A DNA stretch of 64,000 bases from Epiperipatus broadwayi (GCA_028023455.1 JAQFVV010013075.1:215255-279254), one strand, 5' to 3'. Shown: positions 36,500 through 49,400, counted from the first letter of the stretch. Translations and numbers: made by a program. The notes: generated by a model not told the origin, from the sequence alone.

Positions 36500-37090
36500 A
36501 TATGAAGGCGTAATCTAGCTACCTAAGGTTCTCGAGGGAGTATTTCTAATACGTGCTGTAGGGAATTTATACTTTGCATTGCAAGAGTCATCCGTGGCGG
36601 CGGACATACATTTATTTAATAAAATGTTTATTTTAAAACTAAGGGCGAACATTTATTTGAGAGTGGATGACGAAGATAATGCCGAGGCAGAGTGATATAG
36701 AGAATGATAAACTAAATAAAGGAACACGTGGTACGCTTTAGAAGGGCGATATAAAATGGCAGCACTGAAACTGCAATGCCGTGAATAAGTTTATAAGGGG
36801 CTTCAGGTTGGTCTCTGCCTCGACCCGAAGAGGTAAGGTGTCACATGAGCCTAACCAGGGACAAGCGGTCCGTGTCGCAATTTGCCAGCTGGCTGCGTGA
36901 CGGTCGTCAAGCCCTACGGGAACATTATCATGTCCACTTGTGTAAAACGACTGGGTTTGATTCAACCCTATAGAATCTGGAGTATTCATGGCGTGGAATG
37001 GGCCATCGTGGCTTCAAAACGTAACACATGTATAAGATCTAAAAGATTATGGTAATATTTAACTAGATTTCAAACTCGGCCTCCCATTAT
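36500..37090 (+). promoter_or_regulatory. CpG-rich island with TATA box, E-box and splice donor
   Basis: In a window where CG is rare, this segment has more than twenty CG dinucleotides and much higher GC. It contains a CACGTG E-box at 36725-36730, a TATAAAAT box at 36750-36757 and, about 75 bases further, GAAGAG|GTAAGG, a strong donor match at 36832/36833. A short non-coding first exon from about 36780 to 36832 is therefore possible. The minus-strand frame at 36989-36738 is a less likely reading. No transcript evidence is available, so the promoter and strand are inferred. Confidence 0.4.
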
Positions 37091-37729
37091 CAACGTTGAC
37101 TGAAAGAAAATTGGTGACTCTCAAAGAAATGAAATTTCCGTAATTATTCATTAAAACTTAATAATAAAAAAAAATATCTAAAAGGGGACTTATTACAGCG
37201 AGTATGCCAGCCATTACGAAGTTGTAGACCTGCATTACAATAACTGATTACGTGAATGCGTGTCGATTTATGTGAAAGTTAAGTTATTTATAAAATCAAA
37301 TATTAATGACAATTTGACACGCATTCACGGTTCGAGCAATTATAGATTTAGCTTTAAAACTAAGACAATCATGAGAAAGTAATATTTCAATAATCATTAT
37401 AAATAAATGCAGATTTGAGAAAAACACACTTAAGAAGGATAGATGGAGGTAAGCTAGATTATGCGAGAAATTTACAGATTACATTAATTCTCAAATTTTA
37501 GTTTATAAAATTACACTTTTAACATTTAGAAGTTAGACAAATAATAGGAGATGAGCTATAGCTTATTATTACTCGAGTACTCTATAATTGGGAATATACA
37601 CACAGGTACCTGTTTTATAAGAGGTTCTCTTCCATGAGTTTAATAGCAGATTGTTCGTGATTAGAAGTTTTCTTTCTTGTCTTTGGCATTTCATGATTTT
37701 AACAGCAGCGGCTTTCTTGTTTGTTTCAG

Positions 37730-37853
37730 GCAGCAGATCATTATGGTGTTCTTACGATGGGCAAGGTGAAGGTCAGCATACAGTGGGCCATCTCCCGATG
37801 GAGAATAATCTCGGTGCTTACTCGGTCATACCTTGCAGTATCAATTTACTTTA
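37730..37853 (+). CDS. Possible host exon after a good splice acceptor (uncertain)
   Basis: TTTCTTGTTTGTTTCAG ends at 37729 and is preceded by a TTTTAAC branch-like word. The following sequence is CG-containing and opens as AADHYGVLTMGK, with a GGCAAG|GTGAAG donor match at 37765/37766 that would define a 36-base microexon. If not spliced there, the frame continues as KVKVSIQWAISRWR and stops in this frame near 37851-37853 (before TATTTTTAT). No domain is recognised. It could pair with the donor at 36832. This rests on splice signals and composition only. Confidence 0.25.
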
Positions 37854-37979
37854 AGATATTTTTATACTCTCCACTTGAGAGCAAAGCTAAAATTCAAGTG
37901 AAAGTCTCCAGCAAGTCCAAGATGGCCTCCCTTTTTTATCTTGATCTTTTAATTTTTTCTGTTGAGATATTTTAGGTTT

Positions 37980-38912
37980 TCTTTATCTTGCCCTCAGGAT
38001 AATCAATGCTTTTACTGATTTTAATTAGAAAGAAATCTGCTGTTCTATTGTTTGCATTTTACATTCGTTAATTACATTTTTTTTGGAATTTTTCTTTAAT
38101 TAATTTATTATCTATCACTGACCGATGCTTTTAAATTTTCAAAGACAAAAGGGAATAAAATTATTTTAACTTTAATTAATTATTGCATCAGATTTTGTTA
38201 GAATTATTATTTAACGAAATTCAAACTAAGCAATAAATACGAACTTTATAAATTCAATATAAATGATTAATATTACACAAGATTTATTTAGCTAAAGAAA
38301 TCTAAATTATATTACTTTATCCGTATTTATTGCCTTTAATTTGAGATCGAAATGTGTGCGTGTTTATGTTGAATTCTACACATATTTGTACATTTTTAAT
38401 ATTGTCACACACACAACCCGATATCAAAAGTTTAAATTTGGGCGGGATAGACCAGTCAGTGAGAGAAGACAAAAAAAGGTGAAACTTAAGATTCGAATAC
38501 GAATCTTACTGTTTCAATACTAATTAGTCAGTATGTTGATTTTAAAACGGCTTTATTTTAAAATACTTATCGATTCCCATAGACATAAATCAATTTATAT
38601 TAATGATGGTATCACATATTCTCATAAATGTAGCGCATTGTTTGTTTCTTATATATATTTTCCAAAGACGTCTTCTCCAAACAATGCCAATAAAAGTGTA
38701 TATTTATAAGATAGATAAATGATTAAAATGGTATATTTTGCCTGTTTATCAAATAAATCATTTACTACTAAACTATTTTCTTTAGCTAATAACTTAGCAT
38801 TAATAAATATAACTTTCATAAATGTAACTCCTGTGCTACTCTTATCTCAATCATCATCATCAGTCTGATCTTATGCTCTATCGCTTTGCTTCTGGGTCCG
38901 GAATTAAAATGA
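37980..38912. other. AT-rich DNA, no recognised gene
   Basis: There is no supported feature. A frame at 38341-38523 (+) crosses a small GC-richer patch (GGGCGGGATAGACCAG) but shows no domain. Confidence 0.45.
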
Positions 38913-38932
38913 TTGTACTGTGACCAGTACAA
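38913..38932. repeat. Perfect hairpin directly beside (TA)n
   Basis: TTGTACTG-TGAC-CAGTACAA is an exact 8-bp inverted repeat with a 4-base loop, followed at once by (TA)n to 38945. It looks like an element end with the same TTGT/ACAA-to-(TA)n junction seen elsewhere in the window. Confidence 0.8.
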
Positions 38933-38945
38933 TATATATATATAT

Positions 38946-40500
38946 ACAGTAATCTGTAGTAAATTTTCAATGGAAATGAATAACACATATTGACACAGAT
39001 GCTTTCCTATGTTTCAAATCTATATATGTAGAGGAATAGGAGTTTCAGTTCAAATTTCCACTTCAAATTAATGTTGACATGTTACTAAGTTAATTTTATA
39101 TAAAATGTGTGTCATAAAAGTGCAAGTCACAGGTTTATATGTGCACATACTGATCATGGCAACAATTTTGCTTATTTACTAAAAGTAATGTCAATTTGTT
39201 TGTTTGTTTTTTTATAAAAAAGTAAAGTTTTAAAATAAATATGCTATATTTTGTATAAAATTATTTAAAAACTTTCTATAACAATGGTTAATATATAAAT
39301 GTATTAAAAAACTCCACTTCTCCTCTCTTTCATTTTTTATATAAATAAAGACACAATAAAAGACAAAAGGCTCCCAAGATGCATTTAATGCTTAACCTAC
39401 CAATAAAATGTTAATCTGTTGTAATAAAAAATTAAGCATTGTTCAGAGAAGACTTGAATAAAACTATTTATCATAAAATATAAAAATGTTGATTTTAATT
39501 GATTGAAATGTTTTATTTAATTGATTAAAAATCTGTTTTATTAATTAAACACCGGGCTATTTTGAGATGTTAATCTCCAAAATTTGTGTAGGAAAACAAC
39601 AGAATGTATGGATATAAAAGTTGTCCAAAATATATGGTTTGAGAGAAGCTATTCATTTAATAATTCAGTGCTCGAGTCAGTAGATTTTATTAAAGACATT
39701 TTAGATTCAGTCATTTAAATATTCATTGATTTATTCTTAAACTAGTGAAGATTGTAATCCAATTGCTGGAACACTGTGTAATAAGCCAAACCATTTTCAG
39801 TTCTTTTAATTTCGGGCACGTGGCCACACTTTAAAAAAATAAATCAACCAAACTTTCCTAGTAGTGTTTTTCAAAATATACTACGCTAGACACTTGACCA
39901 AGATGAACTCCATGCAAGAGCCAAATTTTTATCAATCAACATATAAAATCATAAATATTTAAAAAGCTGATCATTTAAATCCAATCTACAAAGAAGGTGG
40001 TCAACTGACCACCCATACAACTACAACTATAAATTAGACAAACTTAGCTACCTCTTCAATAAATGCAGAAAACAAAAGCAACAACCCTGAAGAACTTATC
40101 AGTAATATAAACTTTTCTATACCGTAACATAAGCCAGTGTTGTTATAAGTGTTTCCTATTTATATACGGACCTTTTTTATATTAACAATAATATTCAATG
40201 TATTTTTCTTTATTTTACGCATCAATTGCTTAATATAAATCATGTATAAATGTTTTCTGTTTTATGACTACATCATGATTTATAATTTATGTTTAGAACA
40301 AAAATTAGCCATAGACAAAATTTTCTCTCATTTTCCATGAGGGTTATGACAAAATTTTTAGAATTAATGAGGCCTAATATATTTATCAATGCACACACTT
40401 GTATATATACATTCTGTCTGGTAGAATTAAAAATCTTAAATGTAAAAATTCTAAAGAATTTTGTAAATTATATATGTAAAGCACGGAAAATAGAATAAAA
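38946..40500. other. AT-rich DNA, no recognised gene
   Basis: No coding frame, RNA gene or repeat copy can be supported. Composition is unremarkable for the window. Confidence 0.5.
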
Positions 40501-40539
40501 CTGTCATACCTCACACTGCTTTCAACTAGTGAATTAGTC

Positions 40540-40870
40540 CAGATTCCATCCTATCTACATTTTATTGAACATCCATTGCTGCTAAACAACAGTGTATACA
40601 AAAAGATAATGCATAACCAATGGGAATAATGCACCAAAAGTCAATGAGACTCACTGAATCAGAATAATTCTATTAAGGATGGGAATCTGGCTATAAACAG
40701 ACTTTAAGTGGTGAAGTCAGAGAACTACTATCAAACTTTATGGACAGTGAACATCTTCTTCCGAGAACTTTTGCCATAAACCTATAGAACAGAATATACA
40801 TTCTCCAAATATGTTCTGAGAGAATTATTGTCACAGAGATCAAAGACAAAAACTACATTTTCCAGATATT
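40540..40870 (+). repeat. Diverged direct repeat, copy 1
   Basis: It matches 42508-42780 in order: CCATCCT.TCTACATT, TATTG.TG, GTATACAAA.AGATAA, ATTAAG.ATGG, GGAACTA-like and CATTCTCCA.A words, then TGTCACA.AG.T.AAGACA. The two copies flank a gag zinc-knuckle remnant, so they might be old LTRs, or two copies of an unrelated repeat. Short internal sub-repeats blur the boundaries. Confidence 0.6.
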
Positions 40871-41244
40871 AGCCATCAAAGCTAAGCAATTGATGCAGTG
40901 ACACAAGCTTGCATTTAGGACTGGAAACTGCTAGAACCAAACATTGGCACAAGGCAAGCTGTTCTATCACAGCAATAATTGTCATCTGTCTTATTTTCAA
41001 TGGAGTCTGTGAAAGTACAGCTGGAAGTGGGAGGAAATTTATAAAGACAGTTGCAGTCCTATTTTCTGTTCATCCCAGAACTAGGAGCTTTACTTTGCCA
41101 AATGTTCACAGGCAAAGTATAGCCATTGTAAAATACATTGCAAATATAAGTGTATATTTGTTTATGTATTATTAATAAATATATTATTTGAAATGTATGT
41201 ACCTGCATATCTCATATAAGCATAACAGTTTAGCAGAGTTGACA

Positions 41245-41260
41245 AAATATCCCCCCCCCC
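41245..41260. repeat. C homopolymer run
   Basis: A run of ten C bases, unusual in this AT-rich context and prone to assembly or sequencing error. Confidence 0.9.
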
Positions 41261-42023
41261 ATGGCTTAAAAAAGTTTAAAATGATGAAGTCTTGCTCCTA
41301 TAGGTCATGAAAATTTATTATTTAATCAAATTTAATATTATTGTCAGGTCAATAGAAATGTTAAAAATTCAAATAAGAGTGGTTAAATTTATTAATAAAG
41401 ACAGAAATTAACCGCCAGTGGGTTTTATATTTTGTCTTTAATCAAAGATTGACAGTTATGCAAGCAGTAACTTATCATATAAATTTTAAAAATCAACTCA
41501 TACTTCTTTTCTCTCAGCATAAAAAGGTAAAAATAAAATGGCTAAAATTGGCTCAATAAAAAAATTAATTCAGACCATGCAAAGAATTTGCCAAACAATA
41601 AAGATTGGATATTTTATTTAAAGGCTAATTTCATTTTGAAGCCTGACTTATCCGCACTCATTTCTGTGATTGGACTTTAGATATATGAGGGTCTTAAAGC
41701 CATAGCATCCCTAAAATATTGTCAAATCCTGATTTTGACAAATTATTTTTATCAACTAATTTTTACACTCCAAAACCTCTAACAAAAATGTAAATGTCGT
41801 TTTAATTTTTATACACAAAGGGAAGGAACGAAAGATGGAGATTTTGCAATTAATTTTAAAAACTAGTTTTAAAATGCAATTTCAAAGACATCCTCGATAA
41901 AGCTCTGTGAGATCATTTTATTTATAGATGAGAGATCACATAATTAGGAAAAAGCTCCTAATAACCTGAGATAGCATTTGATTCCACCTTGTCTCAAGTA
42001 ACTTTTGTGGAATCAATAACTAA

Positions 42024-42250
42024 TTGCATAAATCCATTAAAAAAAATGGACAAACCATTGAGCAAAAAACTGAGTCAGTCAAACAACTTGCTGACAGTAA
42101 AAATTATTGCTTATATAACTCAATAATAATGAGTGAGAAGCATTGTTATAAATGTGACCAACCAATACATGTACACACCAAATGTCCATACCAGTATAAA
42201 GTGTGTATATACTGAAAACATGTTGGTCACATAAAAGCTGTTTGATTTAA
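42024..42250 (+). pseudogene. gag: Gag nucleocapsid remnant with two CCHC zinc knuckles
   Basis: Knuckle 1 at 42144-42185 reads CYKCDQPIHVHTKC, an exact Cys-x2-Cys-x4-His-x4-Cys. Knuckle 2 at 42204-42245 has Cys at 42204 and His at 42228 (KHVGHIKAV), but TGA at both other Cys positions (42213 and 42243), each one base from a Cys codon. Tandem knuckles of this spacing are typical of Ty3/Gypsy gag, for example Mag-like lineages, where they bind genomic RNA. The capsid part upstream is not recognisable, and pol is not seen downstream. It sits between the direct repeats at 40540 and 42508. Confidence 0.7.
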
Positions 42251-42507
42251 CAGGGAACAACAAGTTTCTAATAACAAAATTGATGAGTCCATTTCAAAAT
42301 TTCCATTGCCAGAAAGGCAGTTTAAAATCGAAGCTCCACAAACGATTGCACTCGACCTGCTGATGAAATGAGATCAGCAAGCTGGAAGAAGTCAACAAGT
42401 GAACAAGTTACATACAATTGCACCTACATGACTATTTTTAAGGCTAATATTAGCCAGGAAAAGGGAAATATCATATCTCATCTTGCCTTCAAATAATGGG
42501 CTAAGCC

Positions 42508-42960
42508 AGATGCCATCCTGTCTACATTGTATTAACCCTTTATTGCTGTTAATCAATATGTATACAAAGAGATAACACATAGGCAATAGCAAAAATGAGC
42601 TAATGAATAATGATGCTCATGAAATATGAATGTTTCCATTAAGAATGGAGATCTGGCAATAAATAGTTAATCTTTTTGGAGGTAAGGTTGGGGAACTATT
42701 GTTAAATTTGATTGGCAGTACATGCATTCTCCAGAAAACTGCTGTCACAAAGCTTAAAGACAGAATACACAATTCCCATACATGTTTGAGAGATGTGGTA
42801 GGATGCACATACCACACTCTCTATTTAAAAAAAAAATGAAAAGACTGTGATACCTTGAACCAGCTATTGCCATCTCCAGAAAATTATCTTCCAATGGAGG
42901 TGTCACAGGAATTAAAAGCAGAAACCTGGACTCTTCTACCGCAAGCTTTATGGACATGAA
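42508..42960 (+). repeat. Diverged direct repeat, copy 2
   Basis: It corresponds to 40540-40870 over its first 270 bases. Its 3' part contains a further related unit (CCAGAAAATTATCTTCC, then GTCACAGGAATTAAAAGCAG) that repeats the TCTCCAGAAAACTGCTGTCACA segment at 42729-42750. Short minus-strand open frames here are not supported as genes. Confidence 0.6.
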
Positions 42961-43019
42961 CTCTAAATTTAAAAATAATTAAGAACTTTCGTTCAATCTT
43001 ATGAACTTCTATCTGACTT

Positions 43020-44290
43020 TTTTAAGTTTAAAATCAAATTAATAATGTTTAATTTTACATGTTTTCCAATTGATAAAAATCATTTCCATTTTTTTTTCTT
43101 ATTGTATAAATTATTTATTGTTTAAATTTTAAATGATGAAATTTAGGTTGGGTATAGACGTTGCATAGATTTGTTAGCGGTTGATTATGTTGAAGTTTTC
43201 ACATTTGATTAGAATATATAGGTCAACGATGTTAATGCGGGCATCTTACAATGAATGCCATGGGGCCTTGTGTATTCCCTTTTGCAATTGACGTTATCAA
43301 TGATTTTGTATTTTGATCACTTGTGTTTAATTTGGATGTTTTTGACTGTGGAATCTGTACAGCCGATCTATACTCAACATTTTAAAAACAAATTTATAAA
43401 AATAATCTGTGCGAACGTATTTAAATGTTAAATTTAAGTCGGGCGTGAATGGTTATATAGTTTTGTAAAGTTATATTAAGGGAGGGTAATCTTAGGTTAT
43501 TCATTTCGTAGTTGAATTGGTTCAATGGATTGGATATATTTGTGTAATTGTAGATGTAGTATGAGATCCGCTATGGGCAGGATTATATATATATGCCACA
43601 CACCTTCTGTTTGCCTATGGATGGGTTTGTAAGACGGCAAAGGACTGCAGTCCATTCCTATGGAGTTTTATGTTTATTATTCTACTCGCCAACAGATGTA
43701 ACATTCCTGTTAGTGGAGAGTCAATGCCTTCTCTAATTCTACTTACTGATCAGATGTACATTCCTGACAGTATAGTATTTTGTGTTGTCATATTTTCATG
43801 CTACATTGAATACATAAATGTATCAGATGGATTGGCGCTGGTTTGATTGTGAAATTTGTTGCCTAAGGTTAAATCAGGGAAGAATATTTTCTTTTCAAAT
43901 GCAGATCTATGTAGTCTATTCATCCTCAACTCACTAAATAAATATTAAACTCATGGTTGTAATTTACTTAAATGTAAAACTAAAGATTAATAGAAAAATC
44001 TAAAATGGTAAATTTATTCCTCAAAATTTAAATGTTATTTTATATGTGCGTAAATAAATATTTTTATGTGTTAATTTCTGGCAGTGGCTTTTATTCTTTT
44101 ATATTTAAGATATAAAATTTATATTTTATTATCTCTGCTACTCCACTGAGCTAGTGACTTGGACTAACGATCTGAATATTTAAATAAAGTGGAATCTTAA
44201 TAGCGCGTATCTGCCTACTCTATAAATTTTTCTAGGTTTAAATGCCTAGATGGCGCCTAATAGAGCAGATATCATAGGTTGCGGTTAGAT
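43020..44290 (-). mobile_element. Family A element, copy 2 (inverted, partial)
   Basis: This is the reverse complement of about 10640-11960. Matching landmarks are GTGTATTC/GAATACAC-like ends, GATGTACATTCCTGAC, GAGATCCGCT with GTAGATGTAGTATGA, TAATCTTAGGTTAT, CACTGAGCTAGTGACTTGG and CTAGATGGCGCC. The match fades beyond GGCGCC, so the TGTAA end of copy 1 is not present here. No ORF spans it. Both copies lie in repeat-dense DNA 32 kb apart. Confidence 0.75.
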
Positions 44291-45179
44291 TTGATCTTCA
44301 CTTTCATTTCGATCATTATACTATATTTATTACGTATTAAGAAACTTAAATTATTAATAACTTATTTTGACTTGAAATACTTGTTCTTTTTTCAAAAATA
44401 AAATGTTATATTAGCAGCTAACATGAATATAACCTGAAGCTGTATTTAGAAACTTTGTTTCCATGTAAATAACCTACTTATACTAATGAGTAAATAATAA
44501 TAATAGATTTATTTACATATAAAAATATCGCAATCATTATCCAAAATTTTTAAACTTTTAAAACATATTTTGTTGGATATAACAAAAATAAATATTCTTA
44601 GAATTTTAAAATAAATAATGAAGATTTTATTGATTTTATAAACTGATAATAATCTTTCTAATGATAATGTATAATTTTTTTGTTTTGATTGTGATCTTTT
44701 TTAATATAGAATCAAAATGTGAACATTTAAAATGCATTTCAGTAGTAAAAATCAGTTGTCCTCAGAACACCATTACTACAGCACAAGACTGAAAGTGGTG
44801 CTAGTTGTTCCTCCACTTGTGACAAAACTGATTTCTTACGAGTTTATAAACAAACTGTATATCATTAAATAGCCATAATGATTAAAATATGTATGAAAAA
44901 ATATAACATTAAATACTGAAGTTAATAAAAAAGAAAAAAGTTTGTCTTATATCAATTTTTTTCAAATATTTGATAAGTTTTATTAGTCATACTTTATTAC
45001 CTTATATTTTTAATGCAAATTTTAAAGTAATTTTTTCATGTTGCTGTCCTCTTATGACATTTCTGAAAAATTACAGAATCTATCCCCCATTTTTCAATGT
45101 AAGTTAAGTCTATTTTTGTGTGATTTTTTTTTAATGTGGGTTTTCTGTGGAACCTATCTACCACATAAAATGAGATCCA
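44291..45179. other. AT-rich DNA, no recognised gene
   Basis: Nothing beyond AT-rich sequence is seen. The next element, the second LINE copy, begins abruptly at about 45187. Confidence 0.5.
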
Positions 45180-45186
45180 GGTGGAA

Positions 45187-45501
45187 TTAAATATTTTTTG
45201 ATACAATACCTATACCACCACCCTTTTTTTCTCTTCTAATTAAATCTTGCCTTAACAAAGGTTCCATAATATGTTCTTCTTCTTTTACATGTGTTTCCAC
45301 TACATCTAATACTTTGAGCTCTTCATTTTCAATTGCTTTATTTAATTCCAGCCAATTTACTGGTCTCCTATCAGCTTGGATATTCAAATACCCAATTTTA
45401 ACAATTTCTTCTTTCCTAACTACTGTTTTATAAATTATTTTGATTCTTTCTTCTCCATTACATTTATAAATAACTTTCTTACCATTAATTTGCAGACACA
45501 T
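45187..45501 (-). pseudogene. LINE APE endonuclease N-terminus, copy 2
   Basis: The 104-residue frame contains CNGEERIK, KIGYLNIQ, then LDVVETHVKEE (Glu of the endonuclease motif) and GGGIGIV. It aligns with 6735-6480 of copy 1. The frame ends where the element is truncated. Confidence 0.75.
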
Positions 45502-45659
45502 TCCCTCTTTATACCTATAGTTATATCTAAATCAACTACCTTTTGCTTTTTTCTTACATCCCATCCATTCTTTTTCTTTATAATAATACAGCAATTTAAA
45601 ACCTCATTCTTTTTTATAAGTTTCACAAAATATATTTTTTATAAATCAGACTCTCTAAA

Positions 45660-46188
45660 ACTTTACTAACTTGTTTTCCTAAATGCAATCAGTTTTTAGT
45701 ATATAACTCACTTTTTCCAATAAAACAAACCCACCCATTAACAAATATAACATTATTTCTCTCACATAATGTTTTCAATCCCTCATTTCTAAAACATGCC
45801 CTATATAACAAATGCCTCTTGTCAAATGTTGGTAATAATCCACTACCTCTACTCTTCCTTTAATCTTACTCAACTACCTTAACAATTCTACATACTCGTC
45901 CATTACTATCCCTGATGGTTCTGACAAAATATTAGACCTTACTATAAAATACACATCTCTAGTACTTTGATGTTTTACTATATTTGCCACATCCCTAATT
46001 CTAGTTCCAAGTAAACAAACCCTTACATACCTGCTTATATTTTCCCTTGAAATTATATCTCCACCTTTTCCCATTAATGAATCTCCTATCAATATTCTCT
46101 CATAGTCTACATTCTTTACTCCATCCATAACATTTTCTACCACTTTCTGGCCCTTTTTCACTACTTCTTCCTTATCATTCTTACTCAA
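45660..46188 (-). pseudogene. LINE SGNH/GDSL-type esterase segment
   Basis: On the minus strand the frame reads ILIGDSLMGKGGD (block I with the nucleophile Ser in GDS), then VRVCLLGTRIRDV (block II-like Gly), then YFIVRSNILSEPSG, where block III should be Gly-x-Asn and is Arg-Ser-Asn. Block V, Asp-x2-His, is intact in copy 1 (KDELH) but here reads Asn-stop-Leu-His. Esterase domains of this kind occur in ORF1 of CR1-like LINEs; their role in transposition is not settled. The open part is 46188-45874. Confidence 0.65.
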
Positions 46189-46404
46189 TAATTCCTTTAT
46201 CTTTTCACACTTGGTCTTTAATGATTTTTTACATATACAACACCATCTAGTGTTCTATATTAGAAATAAAACCACAATAACAAAAATAAAACAGTAAAAT
46301 AAAACTAAATTTTCATATAAAGATCCAATATAACTTTTACAAAAAAGTGACTATGTAACATTACAATATACAAAACAAATTATACATTTATTGTATATAT
46401 ATAT

Positions 46405-49400
46405 TGTGCCCTTTTCTATAGGTCAGTAATAATTCATAACAATCAATTACTAAAAAAATTTTAAATTTAGAATATGTTTTTTTTTAATACATTAATTATA
46501 TTAAGTCAATTATATCTTTAAAGTACAATTTGAAGCTAAAGAGAATATGTAATATATAAAATCATTTAAAAATAGTTATATAAAGCTTAAAATATTGTTG
46601 CATATGGTTGTAAAAGCTGGCCATATTAAATAACACAGCTATAAATAATTAAAAGTATATTTAAAAATCCGATTTTAATAGTGTAAAACATATGATTTAA
46701 TAAATGCTATATTTAGATTTGTAATCATATTAAAATAGTCAAAATTAATATAGTATATTTTAAAATAAACTTTATGATGGTGAAAATTATATCTAGTTCT
46801 ATATTTTCTAAATTATTCTTCCAAATTTTTTATAATTATTTTATATAATATAATAAGTGTATCAATTTTATTAGTCTAGGCAGAGAAATAGATTGAAAAT
46901 CGTCTGTCAAAGTTAGTAATCACATGATCTTTAATGTATACTATCACACACACTGCTTGTTTGAATTAATAACAAAGTTTAAAATATTTTAAAAGTTATA
47001 TTACAGAATTGGATAGAATTATTGCCTATCATAAAAGTAAATAGTATTAAACATTAAGTTAACTATCATATGTAATGTTTAAGTAATGTAATAAAGACGA
47101 ATACAGATATAATAAAAATTAAATATTTTATTTAAATAAAAATAGATAAATTGAATAGATAAATGGGATAAGTTATTAGACGTTATTTTAAAAGTTATTT
47201 TAAATGTTTAAATGGTTTTAATAAAATAATAATTTATTTAAAAGTAATATTTTAAGTAATATTTTAGGTTCATTACGTCACAATTTCTAATTTTGAAATT
47301 CAATTCTACTATAAATTGGAAATATGTAAATTTTTTCTAAAAGCTAAAGTAAGAATTGGCCAATAAGAATATGTATTCTTGCAGATAAGAAATATCATGT
47401 AACTAAGTTAGAGCGGGAGATTAAAAATGTATTGAAACCGGAGAGAGGTAAATTATAACTATCAAAAGATAGTATTTTTTTAAATCTTTTATTTTAGTCA
47501 ATTTTTTTAGTACTTTCTTATAACTTTATCTGCAAAAAACTAATTGATAATTTTAAAAATATATTTTTTGCCAAAAGAAAGTATAAACTAAAAATATTTT
47601 AATAATTTCGTTTAATATGATTTTCTAATTTTTAAAGTACTTACCAGTCGTATTTTATCTAAAAGTTTAACCTAGACTACACAATAAAAAATGGATATAC
47701 TACAAAATAAAATGGATAGAAATTGTAATGCTGAAGAAATATTTGAATATTTATTGATACAGCTTTATTTATCCATAACCGGAGAATTTTTTTTTTACAT
47801 AAAAAAAAACCACAGCTCGGACATTATACGGAGTCTAAAAATGTATTGAAACGTATGATTTATAAGCTTATTCAAGATATTTTTTAAATGGTAATAAGAT
47901 AATCATATATTGCATGAATTATTTTATAATATGATATTCAACAGAGTAAAATGTTATATCCTTTCTAAAGGTAACATTTTTTTTTAAAAAAAGATATTTT
48001 TGAGTGCAAAATTTAAGAAAGAACCCAGGAGATTATGTTATAGAAGCGTTTTTGATATTAAAATATCCGGTCTTCGAATTATTTAAAATGTACTTGGAAA
48101 ATATTTGTTCAAAAGTATTTGAAGTTTTTATTTTAAAAGAGATTTATAAAATACCAAACGAAAGTTTTAAATGTACCCAGAAGGAAACATAGATAAAAAA
48201 AAAGTGAACACATAGATGAATAAAAAAAATGGATCCATGGAAATACAAAAATAGTACTGAAAAGTTTATCGAGTATTTTAAAATTAAATTAGATGGATTG
48301 ATGCATCGGATACGCAGAGAATATTGGTAGAGAAGATTAAGAAGCTTCATGGGATTATTTAATCATTATCGTCTTAAATTAAAACCAAGGATTATTTTCT
48401 AAAATTTACTAAATGGATTGATAATTATTTTGTTTTAAACTTTAACGCGCTTGGAGAACATTTTTAAAAACTCTAGAGAAAATAATAAGCATTTTGGACT
48501 TATCAGAACTATCGTCAAGAAAATATGTAACTATAGTTTTTATTTTTTTTATTTTGTTAACCTAATTTAAATCTAAAATTTTATATAAGATTAGGAAAAA
48601 CATAAAAACATTAATTTGTTAATATTAAAATCTTATAATATAACAATCTAATAATTTAGCTAAAAAAATATTTTAATATAAAGTGTATGGGTATGAATTT
48701 TTTTTTATATCTGCAATGCCCAAGTGGACAAAGGAAGCCTACTGAACATGATGACTAGATAAAGGTTATTGGTAATAATAATAACTATTAATAATTTTAT
48801 AATGTATATTTTTGTTTTCTTTAGATCATCCATAAATTGGAAGAATGAAGTGTAAAAGTTTTTTTTTAATTATATGTAACGCATTTAATACAACATTTTA
48901 AAAAAACATTATGAGATAGGATTGATTTGAAAATATGCATACGACAATTTTTTGTGTTTTTTTTTATTAATAATATAATCCAACAGAACAAATAATTATG
49001 TGATTCTTTTAAAGTTTTATGATATGGGATATTCAAATATTGTCTAAGTAAATCATATATGATTAAACATACAGAGCAATGAAGTAAGCAGACTTTTCTT
49101 ATGGGATAGTAAGATTGTTTAACTATTAATGAATTTTATTTATTGTTTTGTAAATGCAGACAGTTATTTATCGATGTAAGATGTAGAAAAATCTTGAGAA
49201 ATAATGTTGAGATAGTGGCTTGGAAATACTATAGTTAGCAGGAAACCAAGATGATGTATTTTTAAAAAATAGGATGTTATAAGGAATGGAAATAATATTT
49301 AGTCTTTATGTGGTTATCAGCATAGTTAACATAGCCCTATGACTGATACATATTTTATTGGGCAGTGTTTATATTTCTTTAAATATTTGATGTTTTAATA

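Larger units (their letters stand above)
45180..46395 (-). mobile_element. CR1-like LINE, copy 2: 5' part only
   Basis: Minus-strand order is the 5' region (46395-46225, matching 7170-7000), an SGNH esterase segment, a linker and the first part of the APE endonuclease, cut off at about 45180. Retaining the 5' end and losing the 3' end is unusual for a LINE, since reverse transcription begins at the 3' end, so a later deletion or recombination is likely. The 5' end abuts (TA)n and the TGTGCCC junction at 46405. Confidence 0.75.

Noticed and set aside
36738-36989. Minus-strand 83-residue frame in the CpG-rich island as a gene
   Set aside because: No recognised domain, and the opposite strand carries TATA and donor signals. 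A chance frame in GC-richer sequence is likelier.
40909-41175. 88-residue plus-strand frame between the direct repeats
   Set aside because: No domain and no similarity to gag or pol; its start lies in repeat sequence.
579-42245. Possibility that TGA encodes Cys (three Cys positions read TGA)
   Set aside because: Other TGA codons stand where Arg or acidic residues are expected (in the left Penelope copy and near 19248), and TAA/TAG stops also interrupt the same genes. Decay of pseudogenes is sufficient.
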